Both the position numbers and the translations under genes were made by a program. DNA of 60,425 nucleotides from an uncultured Granulosicoccaceae bacterium. GTDB lineage: Bacteria; Pseudomonadota; Gammaproteobacteria; Granulosicoccales; Granulosicoccaceae. This document shows, one piece after another, positions 26,214 through 35,293 of this stretch. The stretch's first letter is position 1. Each line of letters begins with the position of its first letter. Location of the stretch: contig CALDTX010000099.1 in NCBI GenBank assembly GCA_937923565.1, forward strand, positions 1 to 60,425, in the 5' to 3' direction. The notes below the pieces were generated by a model. That model did no database searches and was not told the origin of the DNA. It worked only from the letters and a program-made list of their open reading frames with translations.

Positions 26214-26324
26214 AGCGCACTTATATGGCGCAACTTCATGCCAATATTGCGTAAAAACAGGCGTTTTATAGCTGCTTTTTAGCTCTTTTTGTATTTTATT
26301 GGTGCTTCCCGATTTCTTTTTGCT

Positions 26325-26359
26325 ATCATGCTGAGCGTTCGATATCTGCTCAGTATGAT
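26325..26359 (+). promoter_or_regulatory. 12-bp imperfect palindrome upstream of amtB
   Basis: ATCATGCTGAGC (26325-26336) pairs with GCTCAGTATGAT (26348-26359) with one G-T mismatch and an 11-base loop. It lies 62 bases before amtB. No T-run follows, so an operator or leader hairpin is more likely than a terminator of the upstream peptidase gene. Confidence 0.35.
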
Positions 26360-26421
26360 CATATGCACTCATGGCTGTCAGATAATTCTAATCAGTCATA
26401 TAAATTAATCTGGAATTTTCA

Positions 26422-27621
26422 ATGGATTCAACCGATGCTTTGTTGGCGGGCAGCAATGTTTTATTTGTATTGTTGGGCGCTATACTTGTTTTGTTCATGC
26501 ACGCAGGTTTTGCGTTTCTTGAAGTAGGTACAGTTAGAGAAAAAAATCAGGTTAATGCTCTGGTTAAAATATTTTCTGACTTTGGCATCTCAACCATCGC
26601 TTATTTCTTTATTGGTTATCAAATTGCCTATGGTATGGACTTCTATGCCGCAGCCTCCGACTTAGCCGTTAATAATGGCTATGAGCTGGTTAAATTCTTT
26701 TTCTTACTCACGTTCGCAGCTGCAATACCTGCAATCATTTCTGGCGGTATAGCGGAGCGTGCGCGTTTTTATCCGCAGTTGTTTGCATCGTTCGCCATTG
26801 TTTCTTTGGCGTACCCGCTTTTTGAAGGCATTGTTTGGGCTGGTAACTTTGGATTGCAAGATAAAATCGAGGCAATGACAGGTGCATCGTTTCACGATTT
26901 TGCCGGTTCGGTGGTTGTTCACGCAGTGGGTGGCTGGATCGCATTAGCAGCGGTTATGTTACTCGGCGCCAGAACAGGGCGTTACCGCTCGGATGGTTCC
27001 ATAGGTGCATCTTTTGCGCCGTCAAGTATTCCATTTCTTGCTTTGGGTGCCTGGATATTGACCGTCGGTTGGTTTGGTTTTAATGTAATGTCTGCACAAG
27101 AAGTTGAAGGCATTAGCGGGCTCGTTGCAATCAACTCACTCATGGCCATGGTTGGTGGTTTGCTGGCAGCCTTATTTGTGGGTAAAACAGATCCTGGCTT
27201 TGTACACAATGGTCCGCTAGCGGGTTTGGTTGCTGTTTGTGCCGGCTCTGATGTTATGCACCCGATGGGTTCGTTGGTCGTTGGTGCAATAGCTGGTGTG
27301 TTATTTGTTTGGTTTTTTACTTGGGCTCAGAACAAATGGCGTATTGATGATGTTCTGGGTGTTTGGCCGTTACATGGAATATGCGGTGCTTGGGGTGGTA
27401 TTGCCGCGGGAATATTCGGCTTGGAGCAATTCGGTGGCATGGGTGGTGTAAGCCCAATGGCTCAGGTTATAGGTACTTTAGCGGGTGTTGTTTACGCGTT
27501 TGTCGCTGGCCTGGTCATTTACGGTATTGTGAAAGCGGTAGTTGGGATAAGACTCAGCGAAGAAGAAGAATACAACGGCGCAGATCTCAGTATCCATAAG
27601 ATTTCAGCAACACCTAAATAA
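26422..27621 (+). CDS. amtB: Ammonium transporter AmtB
   Basis: 399 residues with eleven predicted membrane helices. The first helix begins almost at once (NVLFVLLGAILVLFMHAGFAFLEVG) rather than after a cleavable signal. The twin pore histidines are in VVVHAVGGW and WPLHGICGAWGG. AERARFYPQ and GAWILTVGWFGFNVMSA are further Amt signatures. AmtB conducts ammonium/ammonia through the inner membrane and is blocked by the P-II protein encoded 45 bases downstream. Gene order amtB then P-II is the reverse of the common glnK-amtB order. An NtrC-like site upstream suggests nitrogen control. Confidence 0.95.
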   Translation: MDSTDALLAGSNVLFVLLGAILVLFMHAGFAFLEVGTVREKNQVNALVKIFSDFGISTIAYFFIGYQIAYGMDFYAAASDLAVNNGYELVKFFFLLTFAAAIPAIISGGIAERARFYPQLFASFAIVSLAYPLFEGIVWAGNFGLQDKIEAMTGASFHDFAGSVVVHAVGGWIALAAVMLLGARTGRYRSDGSIGASFAPSSIPFLALGAWILTVGWFGFNVMSAQEVEGISGLVAINSLMAMVGGLLAALFVGKTDPGFVHNGPLAGLVAVCAGSDVMHPMGSLVVGAIAGVLFVWFFTWAQNKWRIDDVLGVWPLHGICGAWGGIAAGIFGLEQFGGMGGVSPMAQVIGTLAGVVYAFVAGLVIYGIVKAVVGIRLSEEEEYNGADLSIHKISATPK

Positions 27622-27645
27622 CTCGCACCTTTGCATTATTAATGA

Positions 27646-28005
<360 letters not shown>

Positions 28006-28122
28006 GGTTTTACCGTACTGCGTTAGAGGTTGATCATGAGGGAGACCATTTTTTCGGATACTTGACATCAATAAAGACTCAACTAACACTAAGGGTAACT
28101 TTTTAACTGTTGAGCATTGATA

Positions 28123-28776
28123 ATGCGAAGAATGAGTCTTCCGGTTTTATTTTTAGTGGTGGCCGCTTCCCAAGCCTTAACCGGCTGTGTTGTGGGAACG
28201 CGGTCCATCGATTTAAACGCTCCAGTGATAGAATCGCGCGGGGCCGATAAAGGTCAGTACAGAATTGAATACGTCAATGATAAGCGCGTATTTGAGCAAT
28301 CCCCTCGTAAACCTTCAACTCCCTCCATTCAAGGTGATCTAAGCCAGGCTTCAGCGGAGTCACTGTCCAATTATATCGGCCGTCAGCGCAATGGTTACGG
28401 CAAAGCCATGGGCGTTGTCCGTTTACCCGAAGGCGGTACGATTCAACAAGAAATGCAAGATGTGCTTGAAGCAGGGTTTGCCGCACGTGGTTATCAACTC
28501 AGTGATGATGAGAATGCACCGCTTACTGTCCGCGTTGACGTTACTCGGTTTTGGGCGTGGTTCTCCCCAGGTTTTATCGGCGTACGCTTTTTTGGAAACG
28601 TTGAAACCGAGCTTACTCTGGATTCTGCCGGGCAGCAGGTGAGCGTTACCGTTGAAGGAGAAGGGCGCAATCTGGGTCAGGTGGCCAGCAATGCAAACTG
28701 GGCCTTGGCTTACGATCGCGCGTTCCTGAATTATCTGGAAAATCTGGATAAAACGTTGGATGAAAACGGGCTTTAA
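28123..28776 (+). CDS. YajG-like lipoprotein
   Basis: 217 residues from the ATG at 28123; a TTG two codons upstream is also in frame. The N-terminal MRRMSLPVLFLVVAASQALTGCVVG is a lipoprotein signal with lipobox LTGC. The mature part (GGTIQQEMQDVLEAGFAARGYQLSDDENAPLTVRVDVTRFWAWFSPGF) resembles the YajG family of outer-membrane-directed lipoproteins with a mixed alpha/beta domain. Function unknown. A perfect TTGACA at 28062-28067 may be part of its promoter, though no good -10 follows at 17 bases. Confidence 0.8.
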   Translation: MRRMSLPVLFLVVAASQALTGCVVGTRSIDLNAPVIESRGADKGQYRIEYVNDKRVFEQSPRKPSTPSIQGDLSQASAESLSNYIGRQRNGYGKAMGVVRLPEGGTIQQEMQDVLEAGFAARGYQLSDDENAPLTVRVDVTRFWAWFSPGFIGVRFFGNVETELTLDSAGQQVSVTVEGEGRNLGQVASNANWALAYDRAFLNYLENLDKTLDENGL

Positions 28777-28810
28777 ATTAGCGCTTCAACGCTTAATGCT
28801 GGCTTTTGGA

Positions 28811-28842
28811 TAGACCCTGCAAACTTAGCGTTGCAGAGTCTA
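28811..28842. terminator. Hairpin between convergent lipoprotein and LysR genes
   Basis: TAGACCCTGCAA (28811-28822) pairs with TTGCAGAGTCTA (28831-28842) with one mismatch and an 8-base loop. It lies 35 bases after the lipoprotein stop and 43 before the LysR stop. There is no strong T-run on either side, so termination is likely but not certain. Confidence 0.45.
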
Positions 28843-28884
28843 TGTGATGTGCGCCTACTATCGTTTATTGTTGCAGGTACTGCA

Positions 28885-29811
28885 TCAAGCGTCACTTGAG
28901 GTGTCAGCATTTTCCCAAGGTGGGTGAGGTGTAAATTTACTGACCATAAAGTCGGTAAATACTCGTACCTTGTTGCTTAAATGCCTTCTGTGCGGGTACA
29001 CCAATTGAATGGTTGAAGTATCTACCGCATGATCAGTTAACAACGGCTTGATCAATCCTTTTTTCAACGACGGTTGTACAACATAGCTTGCCAATCGTGC
29101 GATACCAATGCCTGCTTTAACCGCTTCATGCAAAGCGGAAGCGCTATTGGTATGAAAATTACCCTTCACCCGTTGTACGCTAATACCGCTATCGGTATTA
29201 AATTCCCAATCGTTAAAGTGCTGTATGTTGGAATGCGTTAGGCAATTGTGTTCCATTAAGTCGTCTGGTGTGCGCGGTGTACCGTATTTGGCAAGGTACT
29301 CCGGAGATGCGCAAATAATTCGCTTGTTCACTGCCAGCCGACGCGCTACTAATGATTCGTCGGTTAAGCCATCGCTGAGCACGATCGCGACATCCACAGC
29401 TTCGCCGACTAGGTCGACTTCTCTTTCGCTGAGCTCGAGCTCTACGCGCAGTTCAGGGTACTGCGACATAAATTCGGGCATCAGTTTGATCATCTGGATG
29501 CGCGCAAAAGCTGAAATGGTTGTAATACGAAGCGTGCCGGTTACGCGGTCGTGCAGTGCCATAACGGCATCTTCTGCTTGTTGAATTTCATGCAGAATTG
29601 CACCGCAGCGATCCTGGAACGCATGGCCCTCTGCCGTTAGGCTCAGCTTGCGGGTGGTGCGTTGGAACAATCTGGCACCTAGACGATCTTCAAGACGAGT
29701 AATAAGCTTGCTGACGGCGGAAGGTGTTAAGTCGAGCTCGCGGGCGGCTGCCGAAAAACTGCCCATGTCGGCAGCCTTCGAAAAAACCAGCATTTCTGTG
29801 TATTTATCCAT
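28885..29811 (-). CDS. LysR family transcriptional regulator
   Basis: 308 residues. The N-terminal winged helix is standard (MLVFSKAADMGSFSAAARELDLTPSAVSKLITRLEDRLGARLFQRTTRKLSLTAEG, residues 7-62), followed by the periplasmic-binding-like effector domain (about 90-295; GTLRITTISAFARIQMIKLMPEFMSQYPELRVEL). The CrgA/AaeR-like subgroup fits best. It is divergent from the ABC exporter gene with 173 bases between, and a dyad lies in that gap near its own start, so autoregulation and control of the exporter are plausible. The effector is unknown. Confidence 0.92.
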   Translation of the reverse strand: MDKYTEMLVFSKAADMGSFSAAARELDLTPSAVSKLITRLEDRLGARLFQRTTRKLSLTAEGHAFQDRCGAILHEIQQAEDAVMALHDRVTGTLRITTISAFARIQMIKLMPEFMSQYPELRVELELSEREVDLVGEAVDVAIVLSDGLTDESLVARRLAVNKRIICASPEYLAKYGTPRTPDDLMEHNCLTHSNIQHFNDWEFNTDSGISVQRVKGNFHTNSASALHEAVKAGIGIARLASYVVQPSLKKGLIKPLLTDHAVDTSTIQLVYPHRRHLSNKVRVFTDFMVSKFTPHPPWENADTSSDA

Positions 29812-29838
29812 TTTTAAGTATTAGTGCTTTGGCATCAC

Positions 29839-29862
29839 AATATATGTAATTGAGGATATATT
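29839..29862. promoter_or_regulatory. Dyad in the LysR-ABC exporter intergenic region
   Basis: AATATAT (29839-29845) and ATATATT (29856-29862) are inverted copies separated by 10 bases, 27 bases upstream of the LysR start. The size and AT character suit a LysR-type operator, but the sequence is simple enough to arise by chance. Confidence 0.3.
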
Positions 29863-29984
29863 ATGTAGACCAGAATAACAAATTCATTTCAAACTAAAAC
29901 AGTAATTTTTTTGCAAATATTTTTGCAACGGCGATTCATTGCTTCAGGCACAATCAATTGTAATCGCCCTAAAAATTTGGACCT

Positions 29985-31826
29985 GTGTATACCTTTTTCG
30001 AACGTTTGATCGACCCACTGCGTAACGTCTCTGTAGAGCGTCCACCGAATAACCCCTATCAATTTATTTGGCACTTCATCAGCCCTATGAAAGGGGTGGT
30101 TTTTTTTACGTTGTTGGTCACCGGTGTGTCCACAGTGTGTGAGCTGTATCTTTTTGCTTATCTGGGTCGCATTATCGACTGGATGGGCGACACCGAGCGT
30201 TCCGATTTCTTGGCGGTGCACGGCACAACGCTACTTTGGATGTTGTTTGTTGCCGGTATTCTAAGGCCCGCCTCTATGCTGGCATCTCGCAGCATGATCG
30301 CGCTAGCGTTGGTTCCGGGTATCACCGATAGCACCCGCTGGCAAAACCATCGCTATGTGCTGCGTCAAAGTATGCATTTTTTCCAGAACGACTTTGCCGG
30401 GCGTGTTGCACAAAAGGTGATGCAAACCGGCAACGCGGTTCGGGAAGTGATCATCAATATTGTTGAAGGTGTTTGGGTATTGATCATTTACCTGTTCGGC
30501 ATAACTGTGCTGCTACTTGATATCAACCAGATGCTGATGATTCCGATCATTCTTTGGATCATTGCGTATGCAGCCGTGGTGTATTTCAAAGTACCCCCGG
30601 TGCGTTATAAATCGGCCGACCTATCTGAAGCCCGTTCGGCGTTAACCGGAAGAGTGGTCGATAGCTACACTAATATTCAGTCGGTAAAGCTGTTTGCGCA
30701 TCATGAGCTAGAAGAGAATTTTGCCCGTGCGGCCATTGCGCGACACATCAGTTCGTTCCGCACACTAATGCGCGCCATCATCGGCATGACCGTCACACTA
30801 ACGGTTCTGAACACCATTCTGATTTTATTTGTTGCAGGTCTGTCGGTTTATTTGTGGCTACATGAAGCGATAACGGTGGGTGAAATTGCCATAGCAAACG
30901 GATTGATAATCCGTCTTAATCAAATGTCCGGGTGGATTCTGCGTACGCTCACGTCTTTGTTCGAAAATATGGGCACCGTAGAAAACGGTGTGGATACGAT
31001 CTCTCAAGCCACGCAAGTGCTCGACGTACCCAATGCCCAAGCACTTAACGTCAGCGAAGGTCGGGTGCAGTTTAATAATGTGTCTTTTCGTTATGACAAA
31101 GCGGGCGACAAATCAGAGCTGCCGATTATCGATGGTTGCACTATCGATATTGCTGCCGGTGAAAAAGTGGGTTTGGTTGGGCGCTCGGGTGCTGGAAAAT
31201 CCACCTTAATCAATTTGCTCATGCGGTTTCATGATCTGAATGAAGGCACTATCAGCATCGATGGGCAAGACATCAGTCAGGTAAAACAAACCACCTTGCG
31301 ATCCAATATTGCGGTAGTCACACAAGATACTTCCTTGCTGCATCGTTCCATTCGCGACAACATACGTTATGGCAAAGCCGATGCCAGCGATGGGCAAATC
31401 GTAGAAGCTGCCAAACGCGCTGAAGCGTTCGAGTTCATGCAATCGTTATCTGACATAAAAGGGCGTGTTGGGCTGGATGCTTTGGTGGGTGAGCGCGGTG
31501 TGAAATTGTCGGGTGGTCAGCGGCAACGTATCGCGATAGCTCGGGTTATCCTCAAAGATGCACCTATTCTGATTCTCGACGAGGCAACATCTGCGCTGGA
31601 CTCTGAAGTGGAAGCCGCTATTCAGGATCAGCTTAATAACCTGATGGCCGGCAAAACGGTACTCGCTGTGGCTCACCGTTTGTCCACGATTGCCGAGCTG
31701 GATCGGCTGATCGTGCTGGATCAAGGCAAAGTTGTGGAGGTGGGCTCACATAAAGAGCTGTTAGCGCACAACGGCATTTACGCGCGGCTTTGGCATCGGC
31801 AATCTGGTGGGTTTTTGGGTGGCTAG
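29985..31826 (+). CDS. ABC exporter, fused permease and ATPase
   Basis: 613 residues from a GTG start. Residues 1-330 form the six-helix type IV permease domain (FISPMKGVVFFTLLVTGVSTVCELYLFAYLGRIIDW; EGVWVLIIYLFGITVLLL), residues 350-600 the ATPase: Walker A GRSGAGKSTL, Q-loop TQDTSLLH, signature KLSGGQRQRIAIAR, Walker B ILILDEATSALD and H-loop AHRLSTI. It probably works as a homodimeric lipid, peptide or drug exporter in the inner membrane; the substrate is not evident. Divergent from the LysR gene. Confidence 0.93.
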   Translation: MYTFFERLIDPLRNVSVERPPNNPYQFIWHFISPMKGVVFFTLLVTGVSTVCELYLFAYLGRIIDWMGDTERSDFLAVHGTTLLWMLFVAGILRPASMLASRSMIALALVPGITDSTRWQNHRYVLRQSMHFFQNDFAGRVAQKVMQTGNAVREVIINIVEGVWVLIIYLFGITVLLLDINQMLMIPIILWIIAYAAVVYFKVPPVRYKSADLSEARSALTGRVVDSYTNIQSVKLFAHHELEENFARAAIARHISSFRTLMRAIIGMTVTLTVLNTILILFVAGLSVYLWLHEAITVGEIAIANGLIIRLNQMSGWILRTLTSLFENMGTVENGVDTISQATQVLDVPNAQALNVSEGRVQFNNVSFRYDKAGDKSELPIIDGCTIDIAAGEKVGLVGRSGAGKSTLINLLMRFHDLNEGTISIDGQDISQVKQTTLRSNIAVVTQDTSLLHRSIRDNIRYGKADASDGQIVEAAKRAEAFEFMQSLSDIKGRVGLDALVGERGVKLSGGQRQRIAIARVILKDAPILILDEATSALDSEVEAAIQDQLNNLMAGKTVLAVAHRLSTIAELDRLIVLDQGKVVEVGSHKELLAHNGIYARLWHRQSGGFLGG

Positions 31827-32032
31827 AGCTGTTCCCGCCCTACATGAACAGTTAGACAGGCGGGATTAGTACCGTTTTCAGCAGTAAGCACCCGTATAAA
31901 CTATAAATATACTGTGCTCTGGATCACTGTGTGCTCGCAGCTGAGTCGTGATCTTTTGGCAATGGACGCTAATACAGTTATAGGTTTGGGCACGTCGTCG
32001 AAACCGGAAACTGTCACTGGAATCGTGAAGCG

Positions 32033-33001
32033 GTGAAACTTCTAATAACATCGGCTTATGAAACGCACACCATGCTGGACGAACTCGGCGTGCTTGCAAG
32101 CATCGATAGTGTTGGTCGCCATACCACGGTGGACTCGGCTGAAGAGGCTGATGCTATTCTGTTTGTCGAGGATGCGCAATTCGATGATTATCTTTACAAG
32201 CGCTTAAGAAAGCACCCCTTAGTTCAGCAGTACCCTGAAAAAGTGTTTATGTACAACGAGGTGGACAAACCTTGGTCGGTACTCCCCGGGCTCTATTGCT
32301 GCATGCCCAGTCGTTTTTATCAGGCTTCCAAACAGGTGCCTTTTCCGTACTTGTTAACACCCAATGAGTTTATTAAGGACGTTCACACATGGGAGGTGGA
32401 AAGGCGTTGGTTGTTCTCTTTTGTGGGCTCGGCCAGTCATCGCTGTCGGCGGGATGTCGTCGCACTTGCCGACAAAAGTAAGGGCGTACAAGACACCAGC
32501 GATTTCAATGTGTGGGACTGCACCGATGACATCAAAGCAGCGCAAGGGATGAATTTTGCGCAAACCATGGCTGAAAGCCACTATATGCTTTGCCCAAGAG
32601 GCATTGGCCCATCTTCGTTCAGACTGTTCGAAACCATGGAAGCTGCCCGTGCGCCGGTCATTATATCGAACCAATGGGTGCCAACTCCTCACATCGACTG
32701 GGATTTTGCTATCCGTGTTGATGAGAGTGATATCGCTAATATTCCTACCTTGCTACGTTCGATGACAGACGAAGCAGAAGATCGTGGCAAAGCTGCTCGC
32801 CAAGCGTGGGAATCGGCTTATCGGCGCGAATTGTTGTTCGACACGGCGGCTGAATCGGTGTCGTGGTTGCTTGAAGAGAGCCGCAGTCGGGCGCATTCCA
32901 AGCCTTCAGTGATGCTACGAAAGCTGTATATTCTGAGCGAACTCAAAGCCTTGAGCACGTACCGCAGTTTGCGTGATCAGTGGCAACAGGCGTTGTTTTA
33001 G
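32033..33001 (+). CDS. Exostosin-family glycosyltransferase-like protein
   Basis: 322 residues from a GTG start. The central and C-terminal parts match the exostosin/GT47-like domain: RRWLFSFVGSASHRCRRDVV, MAESHYMLCPRGIGPSSFRLFETMEAARAPVIISNQWVPTPHIDWDFAIRVDESDI. This last block resembles the GT-B C-terminal nucleotide-sugar-binding region. No membrane segment or signal is seen, so action in the cytoplasm on a surface glycan precursor is inferred. No other glycan-synthesis gene adjoins it; the ABC exporter upstream is about 200 bases away on the same strand. Confidence 0.8.
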   Translation: MKLLITSAYETHTMLDELGVLASIDSVGRHTTVDSAEEADAILFVEDAQFDDYLYKRLRKHPLVQQYPEKVFMYNEVDKPWSVLPGLYCCMPSRFYQASKQVPFPYLLTPNEFIKDVHTWEVERRWLFSFVGSASHRCRRDVVALADKSKGVQDTSDFNVWDCTDDIKAAQGMNFAQTMAESHYMLCPRGIGPSSFRLFETMEAARAPVIISNQWVPTPHIDWDFAIRVDESDIANIPTLLRSMTDEAEDRGKAARQAWESAYRRELLFDTAAESVSWLLEESRSRAHSKPSVMLRKLYILSELKALSTYRSLRDQWQQALF

Positions 33002-33094
33002 GGCTAAAAAACGTCCATTACGCTTTATTCCTGAGTATTTATTGTGTTATACATACAGAGCTAAATAATCCAATAAAGCAAAGAACGGCTCGTA

Positions 33095-33646
33095 ATGAAC
33101 GCGAAAGTACTACGTCTGAATAAGGCCGGTACTCCGATAGCCTGGCTAAGCTGGCAAGAAACAGCAACGCTTTTGGTCAAGGAACAGGTTATTTGGAGTT
33201 TGGGTGAAGTAGTTCACACCCTGCACGGTGGATACAACAAGCAAGGTGAACGTTCACAACTAAACTTGCCCAGCATCATTGCGTGCGATGGCCGAGTCGA
33301 TAGCAAAGCGTTCACCCCGCCACTCACTAATTCTTTACTCTTCGCCCGCGATCAATACGTTTGCTTGTATTGCGGGGTAGAGCATAGCTCCCGCGACTTA
33401 TCCAGAGATCATGTAAAGCCAACATCGCGTGGTGGTCGGGATCGCTGGACCAACTGCGTTACCGCCTGCAGGCGTTGTAACAATCGCAAAGGTAGTAAAA
33501 CACCCGAAGAGGCAAAAATGGAGCTGTTAGCAGTGCCGTTCGCACCGAATCGTTATGAGTTTTTCTATCTCTCAAACAGAGATGTTTTAGCGGATCAAAT
33601 GGAGTTTTTGAAAGCGCGTTTTTCGTCGCGCGTTAGTTGGTCTTAG
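33095..33646 (+). CDS. HNH endonuclease domain protein
   Basis: 183 residues. The HNH core at about 90-135 has two CxxC pairs and the catalytic residues: CLYCGVEHSSRDLSRDHVKPTSRGGRDRWTNCVTACRRCNNRKGSK, with Asp-His, Asn and the C-terminal Asn-Arg-Lys segment. The N-terminal region (VLRLNKAGTPIAWLSWQETATLLVKEQVIW) is the conserved partner region of a widespread chromosomal HNH family of unknown role. It is not near restriction or phage genes, which argues against a mobile nuclease. Confidence 0.9.
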   Translation: MNAKVLRLNKAGTPIAWLSWQETATLLVKEQVIWSLGEVVHTLHGGYNKQGERSQLNLPSIIACDGRVDSKAFTPPLTNSLLFARDQYVCLYCGVEHSSRDLSRDHVKPTSRGGRDRWTNCVTACRRCNNRKGSKTPEEAKMELLAVPFAPNRYEFFYLSNRDVLADQMEFLKARFSSRVSWS

Positions 33647-33663
33647 CGCGTTCTTTACACCCA

Positions 33664-35151
33664 TTAGCTGTTGGTGTTTTTACGGTGCAATTGCAGCAAT
33701 AACTTGTTGGTGTAATCTACAAACAACGTTGATGAATTTCCATACCCGGAAATTTGTACCACATAATTTCCTGCCGAAGCCACTACCGTGAAGTATCGAT
33801 TGTTAGTGTCACTGAGTACATCGCCAACAACGTCGGTGATATAGCGATCAATAGCGAATGGTTGCGATTGATTGTTGGAAACCTTGGCGACTGAATTACG
33901 CATTATCGCATTGGGTTCTGCGGTGTTGTCATGCAGTGTTTGCGCAAAAAGGGCTGCAGTTTCTGCATTGTCTGTGCTGATCAACATCAGTTCGTTCGGT
34001 GGGCGTTGTGGTTGGGTTTGATCATACTGTTGCACCGCTACCATCGCTGTAATGAGTCGTGTAAAACCGTCAACGGCTGCATCGCGCTTAGAGGGGTCGG
34101 CGCGTAAGTTCACACCTTTTAAGGGTGAAGTTTGAACGTTGGCCCAAGCGCCTTGCTGCCAAGGGTGGCGAACGCTTGCGTTTGTTTGTAGCAGATGTTT
34201 ATTGCGTGCTTCGCGCTCAGTGTCCGGGTAGCTTTGTGGATCCAGAATCTGAATGGGATCTTGAGGCGGGTTAGTGAGCACGTGATCGATTAGCGCCTTA
34301 CCATTTGGCCGACTGGCCAGGTTGTTCATGAAGCGCTCACCTTCAATATAAGAGTATTCCAATACATTACGACTTATCGCTTGCACAGATTGTGTTAATT
34401 GATTGGGTGGGTTTGGTCGGCTAAACATAAATTCATCCAGCGCTTTTAATCCGTGTAAACAATTTGCTTTAGCGCAAATATTACGGGTAACGTGCTGTGC
34501 GTGACCTTCAAAGGCCGCTGATTGCGCAAACGATGCACGAAAGTTTAGTTCTCTGTTTTCATGGATGCCGTAGCGAACATCATCGGCTGCATGTACCAAC
34601 TCATGAATCAGTAAAGCCAGTAGTGCTGCATCCTGAATATCAACATCATTGGGCAGGGAGCGTTGGTAGTTGTCGAGCAAACCCTTCGATAACATGACTT
34701 CTTTTTGTCGTGTTGAATACAGCGCTGCATAGGTGCCAGACTGACTATTCATGACCGTTGATAAAAAGTGCTGCGCAAATTGTTTGTTAGAAAATTGCTT
34801 ATTGATCAGCCTGCCGGTTTCGAAACCAACTTCAGTGGATATTTTTGCATCCTGAGCCAATGAAACTTTAACGTGCCCTAGCGGTATGTTGGTTTCTTGC
34901 TCTACCAGCAAACGAGCTTTTTCATATAATGGAAAAACCCGCTGTTGCCAATTGATTCCTCTGCTTAACGCCGGCGTGGCAGTCGCTTTTGGGGCTGTGC
35001 TTTGTTCGGTGCTGATGCTTGCGGTGAGGTCTCGATCAATGACACGGATGGGTGCGGGTTGTGGGGTGCTTGTTTGACAACCTGTGACTGCGAGCGTACC
35101 TAGAATTAGCAATACGCGGAAAGGGTAGGTAGAACGGTTTTGGAGCGACAT
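33664..35151 (-). CDS. Lipoprotein with HELVH metallopeptidase-like motif
   Basis: 495 residues. Lipobox AVTGC with Cys25 at the end of a hydrophobic signal marks an outer- or inner-membrane lipoprotein. HELVH at 183-187 and a downstream EGHAQH (Glu215) form a plausible zincin site; flanking ALLALLIHELVHAADD suits a helix. The C-terminal part (about 370-495) is a separate domain with LMLISTDNAETAALFAQ and a strand-rich end. I do not recognise the family. It probably acts in the periplasm as an endopeptidase or a catalytic-like binder. It is downstream of, and codirectional with, the GH16 gene but separated by a strong terminator. Confidence 0.8.
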   Translation of the reverse strand: MSLQNRSTYPFRVLLILGTLAVTGCQTSTPQPAPIRVIDRDLTASISTEQSTAPKATATPALSRGINWQQRVFPLYEKARLLVEQETNIPLGHVKVSLAQDAKISTEVGFETGRLINKQFSNKQFAQHFLSTVMNSQSGTYAALYSTRQKEVMLSKGLLDNYQRSLPNDVDIQDAALLALLIHELVHAADDVRYGIHENRELNFRASFAQSAAFEGHAQHVTRNICAKANCLHGLKALDEFMFSRPNPPNQLTQSVQAISRNVLEYSYIEGERFMNNLASRPNGKALIDHVLTNPPQDPIQILDPQSYPDTEREARNKHLLQTNASVRHPWQQGAWANVQTSPLKGVNLRADPSKRDAAVDGFTRLITAMVAVQQYDQTQPQRPPNELMLISTDNAETAALFAQTLHDNTAEPNAIMRNSVAKVSNNQSQPFAIDRYITDVVGDVLSDTNNRYFTVVASAGNYVVQISGYGNSSTLFVDYTNKLLLQLHRKNTNS

Positions 35152-35246
35152 GGGTCGAGCACAAGCTGATATAAGATGTCAGCCAGTCTACCGATCTTGG
35201 ATGCCATTGCGATAGCGTCAGGGGTGGTTTTTGATCTATGGTAGGC

Positions 35247-35273
35247 AAAAAAAAGGCGGCCTATGAGGCCGCC
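35247..35273 (-). terminator. Rho-independent terminator of the GH16 gene
   Basis: On the minus strand GGCGGCCT-CAT-AGGCCGCC, a perfect 8-bp GC-rich stem (35255-35273) with a 3-base loop, is followed by eight T residues (complement of the A-run 35247-35254). It begins 20 bases after the GH16 stop codon. Confidence 0.9.
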
Positions 35274-35293
35274 CTGTGATCGTTGTCCAATTT

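Noticed and set aside
26214-26421. Search for a sigma-54 (-24/-12) promoter before amtB; closest was TGGCGC followed by ATGCC near 26226-26242.
   Set aside because: The GG-to-GC spacing is two bases too long and the -12 element is poor.
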